Positions 18,071-27,499 are shown, counted from the stretch's first letter. The stretch is 47,654 bases of DNA from an uncultured Thermomicrobiales bacterium (GCA_902806325.1 CADCWE010000269.1:1-47654), one strand, 5' to 3'. The notes: generated by a model not told the origin, from the letters alone. Translations and numbers: made by a program.

Positions 18071-18985
18071 CTACGCCTCGTCGAGCCAGATCGGGTTGGT
18101 CCAGGCGCGTTTCCCGGTCGAGTCTAGCACCGTCACCCGGCAGAATCCGCCGGCAAAGGCCGCGATCGGGAACGCGGCCCCGGTCAGGCCCTGGCCCGCT
18201 TCGTCCCGCGCCCAGCGGCAGAGCTGGCCCGGGCCACCCAGGTAGATCGCCTCGACCGGCGAGCAGGAGATCCGGAGTTCCCCGTCGACAACCGCCACGT
18301 CCCGCAGCTCGGGGCCTTGGCTGGAATAGTAGTGGCCCGCTTTGAGGGCGTTGACCAGGGCTTCGGGTTCCAGCGCTCCGGCACGGACCTGGACCCAGCC
18401 ACCGAACCGGTCCGGACGTTCGCCGAAATGGGCGTCGTCCGCGGCGAAGGCGGAGAAGCGCCGACCGCGGGTTGCCAGCACGTCGGCCAGGTACCAGCCG
18501 CCGCCGCGGTCGCTGTCGCGGGTGTGGCCCTCGTTGTGGATCTCGATCGCGTGGGCGTCGGGGACCGACCGGGCGTCGGCGATCGTGACCCCGTTCCAGG
18601 CCGGGTGGGCGATGCCGACGAAGGCCCCCGCCGCCACCGCCCGCGTCGCCAGCGACGGACCCGATTCATCGAGCCCGTCGGCGGCGAAATCGAGCGGCAG
18701 GCCGACCGCGACCAGGTGCCAGAGTCCCCCGTTCTCCAACGCCGGGCCGTGCAACTCCGCGCCGAGGATCGTCGTAAAGTCGGGGAGACGCAGATCTCGC
18801 GTATCCGTCACCCGGTGCCCGTAGCGGGCCATGAAATGGTCGGTCAAGGCGAGGAAGTCGTAGCCTTCGCCGCGATAGGCGTCGGCGACCGCCTCCGGTT
18901 CCAGCCGCCCGTCGGAGCGGGTCGAATGGGCGTGCAGATTTCCGCGATAGAACCGCCCGGGCTGGGCGAACGGCAGGTTTCTCAA
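18071..18985 (-). CDS. PHP-domain metal-dependent phosphoesterase
   Basis: The 304-residue protein has PHP motifs in order: NLHAHSTRSDG (HxH), YDFLALTDHF, GAELHG, IAHPAWNG and FAADDAHFG. These would bind a di- or trinuclear metal site. The C-terminal ~90 residues form a strand-rich domain (YYSSQGPELRDVAVVDGELRISCS) seen in stand-alone PHP hydrolases. The start is TTG 18985 with GGAGA 10 nt upstream. It follows the M1 peptidase gene on the same strand after 141 bp. The substrate is unknown (nucleotide or sugar phosphate is possible). Confidence 0.85.
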   Translation of the reverse strand: MRNLPFAQPGRFYRGNLHAHSTRSDGRLEPEAVADAYRGEGYDFLALTDHFMARYGHRVTDTRDLRLPDFTTILGAELHGPALENGGLWHLVAVGLPLDFAADGLDESGPSLATRAVAAGAFVGIAHPAWNGVTIADARSVPDAHAIEIHNEGHTRDSDRGGGWYLADVLATRGRRFSAFAADDAHFGERPDRFGGWVQVRAGALEPEALVNALKAGHYYSSQGPELRDVAVVDGELRISCSPVEAIYLGGPGQLCRWARDEAGQGLTGAAFPIAAFAGGFCRVTVLDSTGKRAWTNPIWLDEA

Positions 18986-19126
18986 AGCGTCGGGGTCTCC
19001 TCGGTGAGCTGGCCATCGCCGGTTGTGACCGCGGTCGGCGGCGCGTCCGAAGTCTACCCCAGCCCCCCGTGCCGCCCGTTGTGGTCCGGCAAACGCCGGC
19101 CAGCGTCGGGAGCGCTCGGTGCGCGC

Positions 19127-20725
19127 TCAGCCGCCCGCCAGCACGCGGTCGATGTCCTGTTCGGTCGCGTCCGCGCCGAGGAACCAGAACCGCCATAGCT
19201 CGTCCAGATTCCGTCCCGCGGTTGTCTCGAAGGCGGCCAGCAGGTCCTCCGGCTCCGCAATTTGGTAGGCGTATTCCGTCGCCAAGGCGGAGAGCGCGCC
19301 GAAGAACGCCGCGTCGCCGATCTCGGTTCGGATCGCGTGGAACCCGAGCGCGGCCTTGCCGTAGTGGACCGCGCCCCGGATCCGGGGGTCCTGACCCTCC
19401 CGGATCGGTTCGTCGGCGACCGCGTCCGCCCCTTCGGCGAGGATCGCCCGGTACGACGCCGCCAAGAACCGCTCCCGCCAGATCGCCCCGGCGGCGGCGC
19501 CGGCCGTGTCTTCGGCGTAGACCGTTGCCAGGTAGTTGGTCAGCCCCTCGGTCAGGAACGGGTGGTCGTTGGTGTTCGCGCCGACGCTGCCTCCCCACCA
19601 GAGGTGCCCGATCTCGTGGGCGACGACCAAGGCCAACCGGTCCGGATCCTCGTTCGCCATCCCTCCCCCCAGACCCGCCCCGTCCAGGAACAGGATGCCC
19701 GCCCAGGCGACGCCCAGCGCCCCCGCCAGCGGCGCCTGCACCAGATCCAACTCCGCGAACGGGTAGGCGCCGTACCGCTCCGCGTACGCGGTCAGCGCCG
19801 CCGTCGCCACCGCCAGCGCGGCCGCGCTGGACGCCGCCGCGGCCGGGTTGGCGTAGCTGGTGACGACCGTGTCGCCGACCGTGGCCCGCTCCGCGACGTA
19901 GTCGGCGTCCGCGACCCAGGTGAAGTCGCGGGCCGGGCCGGCGGCGTAGCGGCGGGTCGTCTCGCCGCCCGAGGTTCGTCCCTCGCCGATTTGGCTTCCC
20001 GAGGCGACCACCCGGAGGTCGCTGGGCGTCGTCAGCGTCACGTCGTAGAGCGCCGATTCGGCAAACGTCGGGTCGCCGAACGAGGTCGGCGGGTCCAGCC
20101 GCCAGCCGGCGCCGGGTTCCCAGCCGGCGAGGCCGGGATACCAGTCCGCCAGGACCCAGGTGCCGCCGCCGGTGTCCCGGTTGAAGATGCCGAAGCTGCC
20201 GCTTGAATCGCTCGGGACCACGGTGACGAAGGCGAGCTCGATCTCGATCCGATCGCCCGCCGCCACGGGAGCGTCGGGTTCGACCGTCAGCGCCGTCCCG
20301 TCGACCGCCGTGTTCCAGGCCACCGGTTCCATCCGCCCTCCCGGTGGCGCCGCGCGCACCGTCGAGACGGTCAGGGCCCCTGGGCCGTAGTAGGCGGCGT
20401 TGGGGAACAAGCGGAACCAGACCTCGGCCTGGCTGGTTCCGGTCTCGTTGACGAACTCGACCCGCTGCAAACCTGAGATCGTCGCCGTCGCCGGGTCCAG
20501 TTCGGCCACGATCTGGTAGCGGCTCATCGGGCCGGCCGCCGCCGCAACGTCGTCGCGCAGGGTCGGGATCACCGCCGCGAATCCGCTGGGGGGGATCTCC
20601 GCGACCGCCACCGCCATCAAGTTCGGCGCCACCGCGAGGGCGACCAGCAACGCCGTCAGCGCCCGCAACGCCGTTTGCCGGACGCCGTCACGCCGCCACC
20701 CCTGCTTCACTCGAGGCCGTTCCAT
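19127..20725 (-). CDS. Secreted M1-family zinc metallopeptidase
   Basis: ATG 20725, with GAGGGAC upstream, gives 532 residues beginning with a basic segment and a signal helix (~12-42, ending AVAEIPPSG). The zinc site is HEIGHLWW with the third ligand exactly 18 residues later (LTEGLTNYL), and the catalytic Tyr lies in VHYGKAALGFHAIR. The region that normally reads G-x-M/V-E-N/Y reads LGVAWAGILFLD here, so the glutamate that holds the substrate amino terminus is replaced. It may therefore act on other substrates than typical aminopeptidases. The N-terminal beta-saddle domain is present, and it ends at the thermolysin-like plus short helical part. Confidence 0.88.
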   Translation of the reverse strand: MERPRVKQGWRRDGVRQTALRALTALLVALAVAPNLMAVAVAEIPPSGFAAVIPTLRDDVAAAAGPMSRYQIVAELDPATATISGLQRVEFVNETGTSQAEVWFRLFPNAAYYGPGALTVSTVRAAPPGGRMEPVAWNTAVDGTALTVEPDAPVAAGDRIEIELAFVTVVPSDSSGSFGIFNRDTGGGTWVLADWYPGLAGWEPGAGWRLDPPTSFGDPTFAESALYDVTLTTPSDLRVVASGSQIGEGRTSGGETTRRYAAGPARDFTWVADADYVAERATVGDTVVTSYANPAAAASSAAALAVATAALTAYAERYGAYPFAELDLVQAPLAGALGVAWAGILFLDGAGLGGGMANEDPDRLALVVAHEIGHLWWGGSVGANTNDHPFLTEGLTNYLATVYAEDTAGAAAGAIWRERFLAASYRAILAEGADAVADEPIREGQDPRIRGAVHYGKAALGFHAIRTEIGDAAFFGALSALATEYAYQIAEPEDLLAAFETTAGRNLDELWRFWFLGADATEQDIDRVLAGG

Positions 20726-20828
20726 GTCCCGTCCCTCTCGCGACCGTCGCCGGGATCGCGCCGATGCTCCCGCGCGGATACCATCCCTGCCTGATTCGAT
20801 GAGCGGAACTGGAGAACGGAGCGCTTCG

Positions 20829-21335
20829 ATGGTGACCGTCGCCGATTCGTCGTCCATGCCGGGAGCGATCCGGGTTCGCCCGTTCGACACGGCGGACCGG
20901 CCGTTCTACCGCGCCATCGTCGGCCGTCTCCAGGACGCGGACGCCACGCCGACGCGGGACCCGGCGGTGATGGCCGACTACTTTCGGCGCCGGGCCAACG
21001 GCGAGGTCGAGGACCCGCCCGGCACCGAGACCTTCGTCGCCATTGGGCCGGACGACGCGCCGTTGGGCATTCTGACGCTGACCCCTTCGACCGACTACTT
21101 CACCGGTCACGGTCGGGCCCACGTCGAGATTTTGGTCGTCTCGGCCGAGGCCGAAGGAACCGGAGCCGGGCGGGCGTTGATGGCCCATGCCGAAACGTGG
21201 GCGCGGTCGCGCGGCTTGACCGAGATCGCCCTCGATGTCTTCGCCGGCAACGCCCGTGCTCGCGCCTTTTACGAACGCCTCGGGTTTCGCCCGGATCATC
21301 TGCGGTTGGTCCGGGCGCTCGACCGATCCCCCTAG
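20829..21335 (+). CDS. GNAT-family N-acetyltransferase
   Basis: ATG 20829 (CGGAG 8 nt upstream) gives 168 residues; the longer track start lies inside the M1 promoter region. The acetyl-CoA site is VSAEAEGTGAGRALMAHAE, preceded by VEILV and followed by the C-terminal NARARAFYERLGF motif typical of GNAT enzymes. It transfers acetyl from acetyl-CoA to an amine; the substrate is unknown. It is divergent from the M1 gene and convergent with the next gene, where the two stop codons overlap in CTAG. Confidence 0.87.
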   Translation: MVTVADSSSMPGAIRVRPFDTADRPFYRAIVGRLQDADATPTRDPAVMADYFRRRANGEVEDPPGTETFVAIGPDDAPLGILTLTPSTDYFTGHGRAHVEILVVSAEAEGTGAGRALMAHAETWARSRGLTEIALDVFAGNARARAFYERLGFRPDHLRLVRALDRSP

Positions 21336-22780
21336 CCGGGCGTGAGAGGGTCGGTGCCGTTGTTGACTTCGACGCCGTCGGGCGTGCCGTCGCCGTCGGT
21401 GTCGGCCGAGTACGGATCGGTGCCGATCTGCGACAGCTCGAAACCGTCGGTCAACCCGTCGCCGTCGGTGTCGGTGGTCGTGGGGTCGTCGGGATCGTCG
21501 TCTCCGCCCGCGTCCGGGTCGGTGGCGGGCGGCGGGGGCGGAGCCGGTTCCGCCGGGGCCGGTTCCGCCGGCGCGGGTTGGAACTGGTAGAGGTCCAGGC
21601 CGGCGTCGGGCGCGCCCTCGCCGATGGCGAACACGTAGCCACCGTCGGCCGCCAGCTCGCCACCCGTCGAGGCGTAGCTGTCGAAACCGGGCGAGAGCGC
21701 GGTCAGCAGCACCTGGTAGGTGCCGAACGGGAGATCGGTGAAGACGACCGAGCCTTGGCCGTTCGGCGCGCCGTCGTCGGCGTCGAGTTGGCCGCCGCCC
21801 GGCGTCAAGACGGCCAACTCGAAGCCGCCGCCCGAGGGAGCGCAGACCGCCGGATCCAGGGTCGCCGACGTGATCCCGGCCGGGCAGTCGAACACCAGAA
21901 CCGAAATCGAGCCGGTACCCACCGCCGTCTCGGCCGGAGCCGCGGTCGGCGTCCGGGTCGCCCGCGCGGCCGGCGTCGCGTCCGGGGTTTCCTCCGACGT
22001 GTCCTCGCCCTCACCGGCCAGCAGGTCTTCGGGCACCTCCGGCCCGATCACGCCGACCGCAAACGCCGCCGTCCGGTTCGCGCCCTCGACCTCGACCGCG
22101 GTGATGGTGAACGAGCCGGAGACGGAGAGCGCTTCGCCGGCGGCGAGCGGGATCGGGTCGCCGCCGCCGTTGGCCTGGATCTCGACCGCCCCGGTGAGCG
22201 CGACCGCCAGCGCCGGGCCGCGTCCCTCCGACTCCGGAATCCGCACGACCTCGCCCCGGCGGGCCATATCCCGCACCAGGTCCAGATCCCGGCTGCCGTC
22301 CGGGGGCGCGAAGGGATCGCTGGCGTAGACGATCTCGCCGTCGTCGCCCGGGTCGGTCTCGGCGTCGTCCTCGGCCACCAGCTCCAGCGCCAGGTAGTCG
22401 CCCGGCCCGGCGCCGAGCTTGCCCCGAGCCTGCTCGGCCCCGCCGTCGACGAAGGCGGCCTCGCCGACCGCGACCCGCTCCGGGCGTCCGCCGCCACCGG
22501 TCAGCAACAGGGTCGTCTGCTGCGGCAGCACGAATCCCAGCGGTCGCTCGGCCGGTTCCGCGTCGGTCGCCTCTGCCGCCACGCCGCGGACCAGCCGCCA
22601 GACCACGTCGCCGTCGGCGATCGGAGCGACGCCCTGGGCGATCACCTGGGCGTCGCCCAGGGCCGGCGACGGATCGTCCGGCGCCACCGCCGCGAGGCGC
22701 GCGCTGGCACCCACCAGCGCCAACGCCAGCAGCGCCGCTTCCCCAACCGACCATCGGCGTCGAAGCCAACCCCAAACCAT
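21332..22780 (-). CDS. Secreted hypothetical protein with C-terminal thrombospondin-3-like calcium repeats
   Basis: The 482 residues start with a basic, then hydrophobic segment (~14-33) acting as signal or anchor. A cupin-like beta region follows (PLAAGEALSVSGSFTITAVEVEG) at ~215-245, then a Thr/Pro/Ala-rich linker. A prealbumin-like segment (SISVLVFDCPAGITSATLDPAVC with GTYQVLLTALSPGFDS) carries a Cys pair. The end has Pro/Glu/Ala repeats and two DTDGDGLTDGFE/DTDGDGTPDGVE calcium loops. It probably is a surface adhesive or structural protein. ATG 22780 has GGGAGGG 8 nt upstream. The prealbumin-like fold recalls the repeats of the 1670-aa protein in this window. Confidence 0.75.
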   Translation of the reverse strand: MVWGWLRRRWSVGEAALLALALVGASARLAAVAPDDPSPALGDAQVIAQGVAPIADGDVVWRLVRGVAAEATDAEPAERPLGFVLPQQTTLLLTGGGGRPERVAVGEAAFVDGGAEQARGKLGAGPGDYLALELVAEDDAETDPGDDGEIVYASDPFAPPDGSRDLDLVRDMARRGEVVRIPESEGRGPALAVALTGAVEIQANGGGDPIPLAAGEALSVSGSFTITAVEVEGANRTAAFAVGVIGPEVPEDLLAGEGEDTSEETPDATPAARATRTPTAAPAETAVGTGSISVLVFDCPAGITSATLDPAVCAPSGGGFELAVLTPGGGQLDADDGAPNGQGSVVFTDLPFGTYQVLLTALSPGFDSYASTGGELAADGGYVFAIGEGAPDAGLDLYQFQPAPAEPAPAEPAPPPPPATDPDAGGDDDPDDPTTTDTDGDGLTDGFELSQIGTDPYSADTDGDGTPDGVEVNNGTDPLTPG

Positions 22781-23232
22781 CGCGCTTCCCTCCCTCGACC
22801 GACACCGGCCTCCGACGGGCGGGCATTCGAATTTGTGCCGCCGCCGGCCGCATTGAATCGGAAAGCGTACCAGACGCCGCCCGCCGTCCCCCTGTTCCGC
22901 CTCGGCCTGGGGCGTGCTAGAGTGGTGGCCCGGCCAGGACGACGGCCGACCCCAGCACCGCGAAGGGGGCGTAACAGAATGTCAATCGCCGAGCAGCGCG
23001 CCTAAGGCGACCGCTTCGGTTCCGGTTCCGCCGATCCGTCCGTTTCCGCGCGGCGGCGACTTCCATCGCCGTCCCCGGCTTGCGGCAGCTTCGGGCACCC
23101 GTACGCCTTCCCGGTCCCTCACGCGCGCTTGGCCGATCCCGACCATCGGTTTCGGCCCCGGACATGGTCCCGGATCCCCGCGGGGTCCGTGGCTCTGTCG
23201 TGTCCGCGGCCCGCGCGCAGAGGTAACGCTCC
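22781..23232. other. Intergenic region upstream of the MFS gene
   Basis: The 452 bp separate the divergent secreted protein and MFS genes and hold no supported gene. TAGAGT at ~22917 with TTCCGC 17 bp upstream is a weak promoter candidate towards the MFS gene. An 8-codon ORF (MSIAEQRA, 22979-23005) follows an AAGGGGG purine run, but nothing further supports translation or a leader function. Confidence 0.35.
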
Positions 23233-24516
23233 GTGTCCCGATTGTTTCTCTCCCCGATGGCCCCGCTGCGGGTCTTCCTCGTCCACGAGTCCATGGCGTC
23301 GCTGTTCCGGTCCATGGTCCACGTCGCCTTCGCCATCTACCTGGTGCGGTCGGTCGGGCTGGATCCGTTCCAACTCGTCCTCGTCGGCACCACCCTCGAA
23401 CTGACCTACTTCCTGTGCCAGGTGCCGACCGGCATCGTCGCCGACGTCTACAGTCGACGCTGGTCGGTGATCGTCGGCCTGCTGCTGGTGGGCGCCGGGT
23501 TCGTCTTGCTCGGCCTGCTGCCGGTCGTCCTGGCCGTGTTCGCGATCCAGATCGTCTGCGGCGTCGGCGAAGCGTTCATTGATGGCGCCCTTCAAGCCTG
23601 GGTCGCCGACGAGATCCCGGAGGCAGACCTGTCCCGAGTTCTGCTCCGGGGCGGTCAGTTCGGCACCGCCGGCGGCGTGGTGGGCACGATCGGGGGGGTC
23701 GGGTTCGGCCTCCTCGACCTGTGGATGCCGATCGCCGCCGGGGGAGCCGGGTTGGTCGGTCTCGGTCTGTGGCTGATCCCGGCGATGACCGAACACGGCT
23801 GGACCCCGCCGCCGCGAACCGCAAACGCGGGCTGGCGCGGTAGGGCGTTCGCCCCGATGCGGGGTACGCTCGTCGACGGGTGGCGGCTGGTCCGGGGCAG
23901 CACGCTGCTCGTCTCGCTGCTGGCCGTTGGGGTCATCGCCGGGGCGTCCAGCGAGGCCTGGGATCGGCTCTGGGAAGCGCACCTCCTGGCGGAGTTCGCT
24001 TTTCCGTCGTTCGGGGGCTGGCCGCCGATCGTCTGGTTCGGGATCATCGGCCTGGTCGGCAGCGGGATCGGCTTCGTTGGCACCGAGGTCGTGCTGCGCC
24101 GGGTGCCGACGGGCGGCCACCACCAGGCGGCCCGGGCGTTGCTGGCGATCACCGGCGTGCTGCTGGTCGCGACCGTCCTCTTCGCCGTCGCGGGCACCTT
24201 TCCGTTGGCGTTGGGCGCGCTCTGGGTGTCCGGACTCGCCCGCACCCTGCGCGGTCCGATCTTCGACGCTTGGCTGAACCGCCACGCCGAATCCCGCATC
24301 CGCGCCACCGTGTTGTCCCTCGGCAGCCAGGCCGACGCCTTCGGCCAGATGACCGGCGGCCCGATGATCGGCGGCCTCGGCTCCTTGTTCGGGATCCGGG
24401 TCGCGATCGCCGCCACCGGGCTGGCCCTGGCCCCGGCGATGGCCTTGTTCGCCCGCCTCGGCAGGTCCGACCAGCCGGAGGTCGTCCCGGTGCGGGCGAC
24501 CGCGGCCGAATCGTAG
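23233..24516 (+). CDS. Major facilitator superfamily efflux transporter
   Basis: The 427 residues give about 12 hydrophobic helices with a long central loop. The MFS motif A-like loop after helix 2 is VPTGIVADVYSRRWSVIVGLLL (G-x3-D-x2-SRR), and motif C-like VCGVGEAFIDGALQAWVADE lies in helix 4. This subgroup resembles tetracycline/macrolide-type proton antiporters; substrate unknown. GTG 23233 has AGAGG ~9 nt upstream. A strong hairpin follows the stop. Confidence 0.88.
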   Translation: MSRLFLSPMAPLRVFLVHESMASLFRSMVHVAFAIYLVRSVGLDPFQLVLVGTTLELTYFLCQVPTGIVADVYSRRWSVIVGLLLVGAGFVLLGLLPVVLAVFAIQIVCGVGEAFIDGALQAWVADEIPEADLSRVLLRGGQFGTAGGVVGTIGGVGFGLLDLWMPIAAGGAGLVGLGLWLIPAMTEHGWTPPPRTANAGWRGRAFAPMRGTLVDGWRLVRGSTLLVSLLAVGVIAGASSEAWDRLWEAHLLAEFAFPSFGGWPPIVWFGIIGLVGSGIGFVGTEVVLRRVPTGGHHQAARALLAITGVLLVATVLFAVAGTFPLALGALWVSGLARTLRGPIFDAWLNRHAESRIRATVLSLGSQADAFGQMTGGPMIGGLGSLFGIRVAIAATGLALAPAMALFARLGRSDQPEVVPVRATAAES

Positions 24517-24554
24517 CGAAGGTGGCGGGGGGATCCGGTGCCGGTGGTGCGGGG

Positions 24555-24584
24555 CGGGTGGCCCGGGACTGAGCGGGCCACCCG
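24555..24584 (+). terminator. Hairpin downstream of the MFS gene
   Basis: CGGGTGGCCCG (24555-24565) and CGGGCCACCCG (24574-24584) are perfect 11-bp arms around an 8-nt loop, 38 bp after the MFS stop. There is no T-tract; termination is inferred from strength and position. Confidence 0.6.
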
Positions 24585-24608
24585 AGGAGTGTGCCGGACA
24601 TCTGCGTC

Positions 24609-24708
24609 GTAGGGGCGCTGCTTGCTGCGCCCGTCGGCCAAACGGGGACATCGTGGTCTGACGCCGTTGTGGCCTGCGGGCCACGGGCGCGGCAAGCAGC
24701 GCCCCTAC
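24609..24708. repeat. MITE/REP-like element with 26-bp inverted repeats
   Basis: The arms 24609-24634 and 24683-24708 are 26 nt each and complementary except for one position (GTAGGGGCGCTGCTTGC... on one strand). The 48-bp centre is unrelated. No ORF is inside. The form (long near-perfect arms, ~100 bp, intergenic) fits a non-autonomous mobile or extragenic repeat element; I have no second copy in this window to prove mobility. Confidence 0.7.
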
Positions 24709-24783
24709 GCACACCCCACCCATTCTCCTTGGCGACCGACGGAGAATGGAGCGGTGCGCCAAGGGCGCCGTGTGTGATCGCAG

Positions 24784-25137
24784 CTACTGCTCGTGGTCGC
24801 GGATGGCGTCGGCTAGCTCTGTCGAGAGCGGGTCGCCCGGCGCCCGCAACGCCGCGCTCAGGCCCCCTTCCAAGGTCCGGTCGGCTAGTGCCAGTGCCGC
24901 CAGCGCCGCCTCGCCCATCGCCGCTTCCCGCGTCGCCCGCCGTTCCGTCGCGTCCTCCGGTTCGTCGTCTAACGCGAGCCACCCGAGCGGCGAAGCCGGC
25001 CAGCCCTCGACGTGCAGCGTCCATTCTTCCCCGCTGACCTGGACCGCGCCTTGCGCTACCTCGATGTCGACGTCGTCCGCCTCGATCAACCCGGCGAACG
25101 CGATCTCCAGGGCCGCCACGAGTTCTCCGTCGGTCAT
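24784..25137 (-). CDS. Hypothetical protein, 117 aa
   Basis: ATG 25137 with GGGGAGGG upstream is preferred to the track start at 25182. The product starts [39 protein letters not shown], a helix followed by a short strand pair, and continues with an Ala-rich helical half. The composition is acidic with no signal or membrane segment. It resembles no family I recognise. It is isolated on the minus strand between two plus-strand genes, and its upstream region carries the heptamer array at 25201. Confidence 0.65.
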   Translation of the reverse strand: MTDGELVAALEIAFAGLIEADDVDIEVAQGAVQVSGEEWTLHVEGWPASPLGWLALDDEPEDATERRATREAAMGEAALAALALADRTLEGGLSAALRAPGDPLSTELADAIRDHEQ

Positions 25138-25200
25138 CCGTTCCCTCCCCGATTGGGACGAGTCCCGCCGCCTCTGCGACAATGGCGTGCGCTGCTCGGC

Positions 25201-25248
25201 GTCAGCCGTCAGCCGTCAGGCGTCAGGCGTTAGGCGCAGGCGTCAGCC
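25201..25248. repeat. 7-bp tandem array (GTCAGCC/GTCAGGC type)
   Basis: The units are GTCAGCC x2, GTCAGGC x2, GTTAGGC, a 6-nt GCAGGC and a final GTCAGCC. It is the most degenerate of the four heptamer arrays in the window and lies between the divergent starts at 25137 and 25433. Confidence 0.85.
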
Positions 25249-25277
25249 GCTAACGTTGGTCGGGTTCCCGCTGCCCG

Positions 25278-25352
25278 GGTCATTCCGAGCGAAGGGAGTG
25301 ATTCCGTCGGCCGATGCGGATAACCGATTTCTCACCGCGTCCGGAATGACCC
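25278..25352. repeat. Inverted-repeat extragenic element with GGGTCATTCCG arms
   Basis: GGGTCATTCCG (25278-25288) and CGGAATGACCC (25342-25352) are perfect 11-bp arms. GTCATTCCGA recurs at 25364. The outer sequence CATTCCGAGCG resembles the arm of the element at 41910-42020, so both probably belong to one repeat family. Confidence 0.6.
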
Positions 25353-25432
25353 GAACCTTGGGAGTCATTCCGAAAGCACCGATTCTCGACTCCCCGCCTT
25401 CCCGCCGCCGATCCCCAGAAAGCGAGTCCCCA

Positions 25433-27499
25433 TTGCCCAACCGCCTCGCCGCCGAGACCAGCCCGTACCTGTTGCAGCACAAAGATAATCCGGTCGACTG
25501 GTACCCGTGGGGGCCGGAGGCGCTGGCCCGCGCCAAGGCCGAGGACAAGCCGATCCTGGTCAGCATCGGCTATTCCGCCTGCCACTGGTGCCACGTGATG
25601 GAGCACGAGTCGTTCGAGGACGGGCGCACCGCCGCGGTGATGAACGCCCTCTTCGTCAACATCAAGGTCGACCGCGAAGAACGCCCGGATCTGGATTCCC
25701 TCTACATGAGCGCCGTCCAGGCGATGACTGGCCACGGCGGCTGGCCGCTGAACGCGTTTTTGACCCCCGACGGCGTGCCCTTTTTCGGCGGCACCTATTG
25801 GCCGCCGGAGGACCGGATGGGGATGCCCGGGTTCACCAAGGTCCTCCAGGCCATCGCCGAGGCCTATGGTGAGCGGCGCGAGGCGGTCGAGGAGAACGCC
25901 GAGCAGCTCCGCGCGTACCTGGCGAACGCCACCGCCGCGTTGCCGAAGGCGGGCGAGCCGACCGTCGCCGTGCTGGACGCGGCGTTTGGGAACCTGCTGA
26001 CCGCCTTCGACGCCAAGAACGGCGGGTTTGGCGGGGCGCCCAAGTTCCCGCAACCCGCCGCCTTGGAGTTCGTCCTCCGCCACCACCATCGCATCGGCGA
26101 CGAGCGCGCCGCGACGATGGTGACCCGGACCCTGGACGCGATGGCGGCCGGCGGCATCTACGACCAGATCGGCGGCGGTTTCGCCCGCTACGCCGTCGAT
26201 GCCGTTTGGCTGGTCCCCCACTTCGAGAAGATGCTCTACGACAACGCCCAACTCGCCCGCCTCTATTTGGACGCGTACCGCGCGTTCGGAACCGAACGCT
26301 ACGGCCGGATCGCGGTCGAAACCCTCGACTACGTCGCCCGCGAGATGACGGGCCCCGATGGCGGTTTCTACGCCACCCAGGACGCCGACAGCGAAGGGGA
26401 GGAAGGCAAGTTTTACGTCTGGACCCCGGACGAGATCGACGCCGTCCTCGGTCCCGAGAACGGCGCCGTCGTCCGCGCGTTCTACGCCGTCACCCCCGGC
26501 GGCAACTTCGAGGGTCACAGCATCCTCCACACTCCGCGCCCGGTTGAAACGGTCGCCGCCGACCTCGGGATGTCCGTGGAGGATGTGGAGCGGATCGTCG
26601 CCGCGGCCCGCCCGATGCTCTACGCCGCGCGCGAGGAGCGCATCCACCCCGGCCGCGACGAGAAGGTGCTAACCTCCTGGAACGGCCTGATGCTGCGCGC
26701 CTTTGCCGAAGCCGCGCGCGCCCTTGATCGGCCCGACTACCGCGATATCGCCGAGCGCAACGCCGCCTTCCTGCTCGAACATCTCCGCCCCGAGGGGCGC
26801 CTGCTGCGTACCTACAAAGACGGCCAGGCGAAGCTGCTGGGCTATCTGGAGGACCACGCCTTTCTGATCGACGGGTTGATCGCGCTCTACCAAGCGACCT
26901 TCGACGCCCGCTGGATCGAGGAAGCGATCGCCCTCGCCGAGGCGATGATCGCCGGGTTCGGTGACCCCGACGGGCCCGGCTTCTACGACACCGGCGCCGA
27001 TCACGAAACCCTCGTCGGCCGCCCGCGGGACCTCCAGGACGGCGCCACGCCTTCCGGCAACGCCGTCGCCGCCGAAACCTTGCTCCGCCTGGCGACCCTG
27101 ACCGGTCGCGAGGAGTTCCGCCGCCGCGCCTTCGCCCTCCTTTCCACCATGACCCGCCCGATGGCGGAGCAGCCGACCGGCTTCGGCCGCTGGCTCTGCG
27201 CCCTGGACCTCGCCCTCGCCACCCCGCGCGAGATCGCCCTTGCCGGAGACCGGGACGACCCGGCGCTGGAGGCACTCGCCGCCGTGGTGTCCCGCCGCTA
27301 CGAACCGCACGCCATCGTCGGGTACGCCGATCCCGCCCTCGTCGAGACTCTGCCCTTCCTCGCCCACCGGCCGGCCAAGGACGGGATCGCGACCGCCTAC
27401 CTCTGCGAACGGTTTGCCTGCCTGCCGCCGGTCACCGATCCCGCCGACCTGGCGATCCAACTCGAGCAGGGGACCGGGATCGGCTGGCATGAGTTTTAG
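25433..27499 (+). CDS. Thioredoxin-domain protein of the DUF255/YyaL (spermatogenesis-associated protein 20) family
   Basis: TTG 25433 starts the conserved region [24 protein letters not shown]; the 917-aa track ORF has a ~229-residue false extension. The product has 688 residues, the usual family length. The thioredoxin-like domain (~1-170) has the redox-like motif [16 protein letters not shown]. The rest is an (alpha/alpha)6-barrel like glycosidases/epimerases ([31 protein letters not shown]). Both hallmarks are intact. The role is unproven in the family. The RBS is weak. The metallopeptidase gene follows after 269 bp. Confidence 0.9.
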   Translation: MPNRLAAETSPYLLQHKDNPVDWYPWGPEALARAKAEDKPILVSIGYSACHWCHVMEHESFEDGRTAAVMNALFVNIKVDREERPDLDSLYMSAVQAMTGHGGWPLNAFLTPDGVPFFGGTYWPPEDRMGMPGFTKVLQAIAEAYGERREAVEENAEQLRAYLANATAALPKAGEPTVAVLDAAFGNLLTAFDAKNGGFGGAPKFPQPAALEFVLRHHHRIGDERAATMVTRTLDAMAAGGIYDQIGGGFARYAVDAVWLVPHFEKMLYDNAQLARLYLDAYRAFGTERYGRIAVETLDYVAREMTGPDGGFYATQDADSEGEEGKFYVWTPDEIDAVLGPENGAVVRAFYAVTPGGNFEGHSILHTPRPVETVAADLGMSVEDVERIVAAARPMLYAAREERIHPGRDEKVLTSWNGLMLRAFAEAARALDRPDYRDIAERNAAFLLEHLRPEGRLLRTYKDGQAKLLGYLEDHAFLIDGLIALYQATFDARWIEEAIALAEAMIAGFGDPDGPGFYDTGADHETLVGRPRDLQDGATPSGNAVAAETLLRLATLTGREEFRRRAFALLSTMTRPMAEQPTGFGRWLCALDLALATPREIALAGDRDDPALEALAAVVSRRYEPHAIVGYADPALVETLPFLAHRPAKDGIATAYLCERFACLPPVTDPADLAIQLEQGTGIGWHEF

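Noticed and set aside
21197-23005. 602-aa plus ORF opposite the thrombospondin-3-like repeat protein
   Set aside because: Antisense shadow with Arg/Asp/Gly composition, no family motifs and no RBS.
22979-23005. 8-codon leader peptide MSIAEQRA upstream of the MFS gene
   Set aside because: A purine run precedes it, but there are no regulatory codons, attenuator hairpins or conservation evidence.
24746-25432. N-terminal ~229 residues of the 917-aa DUF255 ORF
   Set aside because: Covers the antisense hypothetical gene, a heptamer array and an inverted repeat; family similarity starts at 25433.
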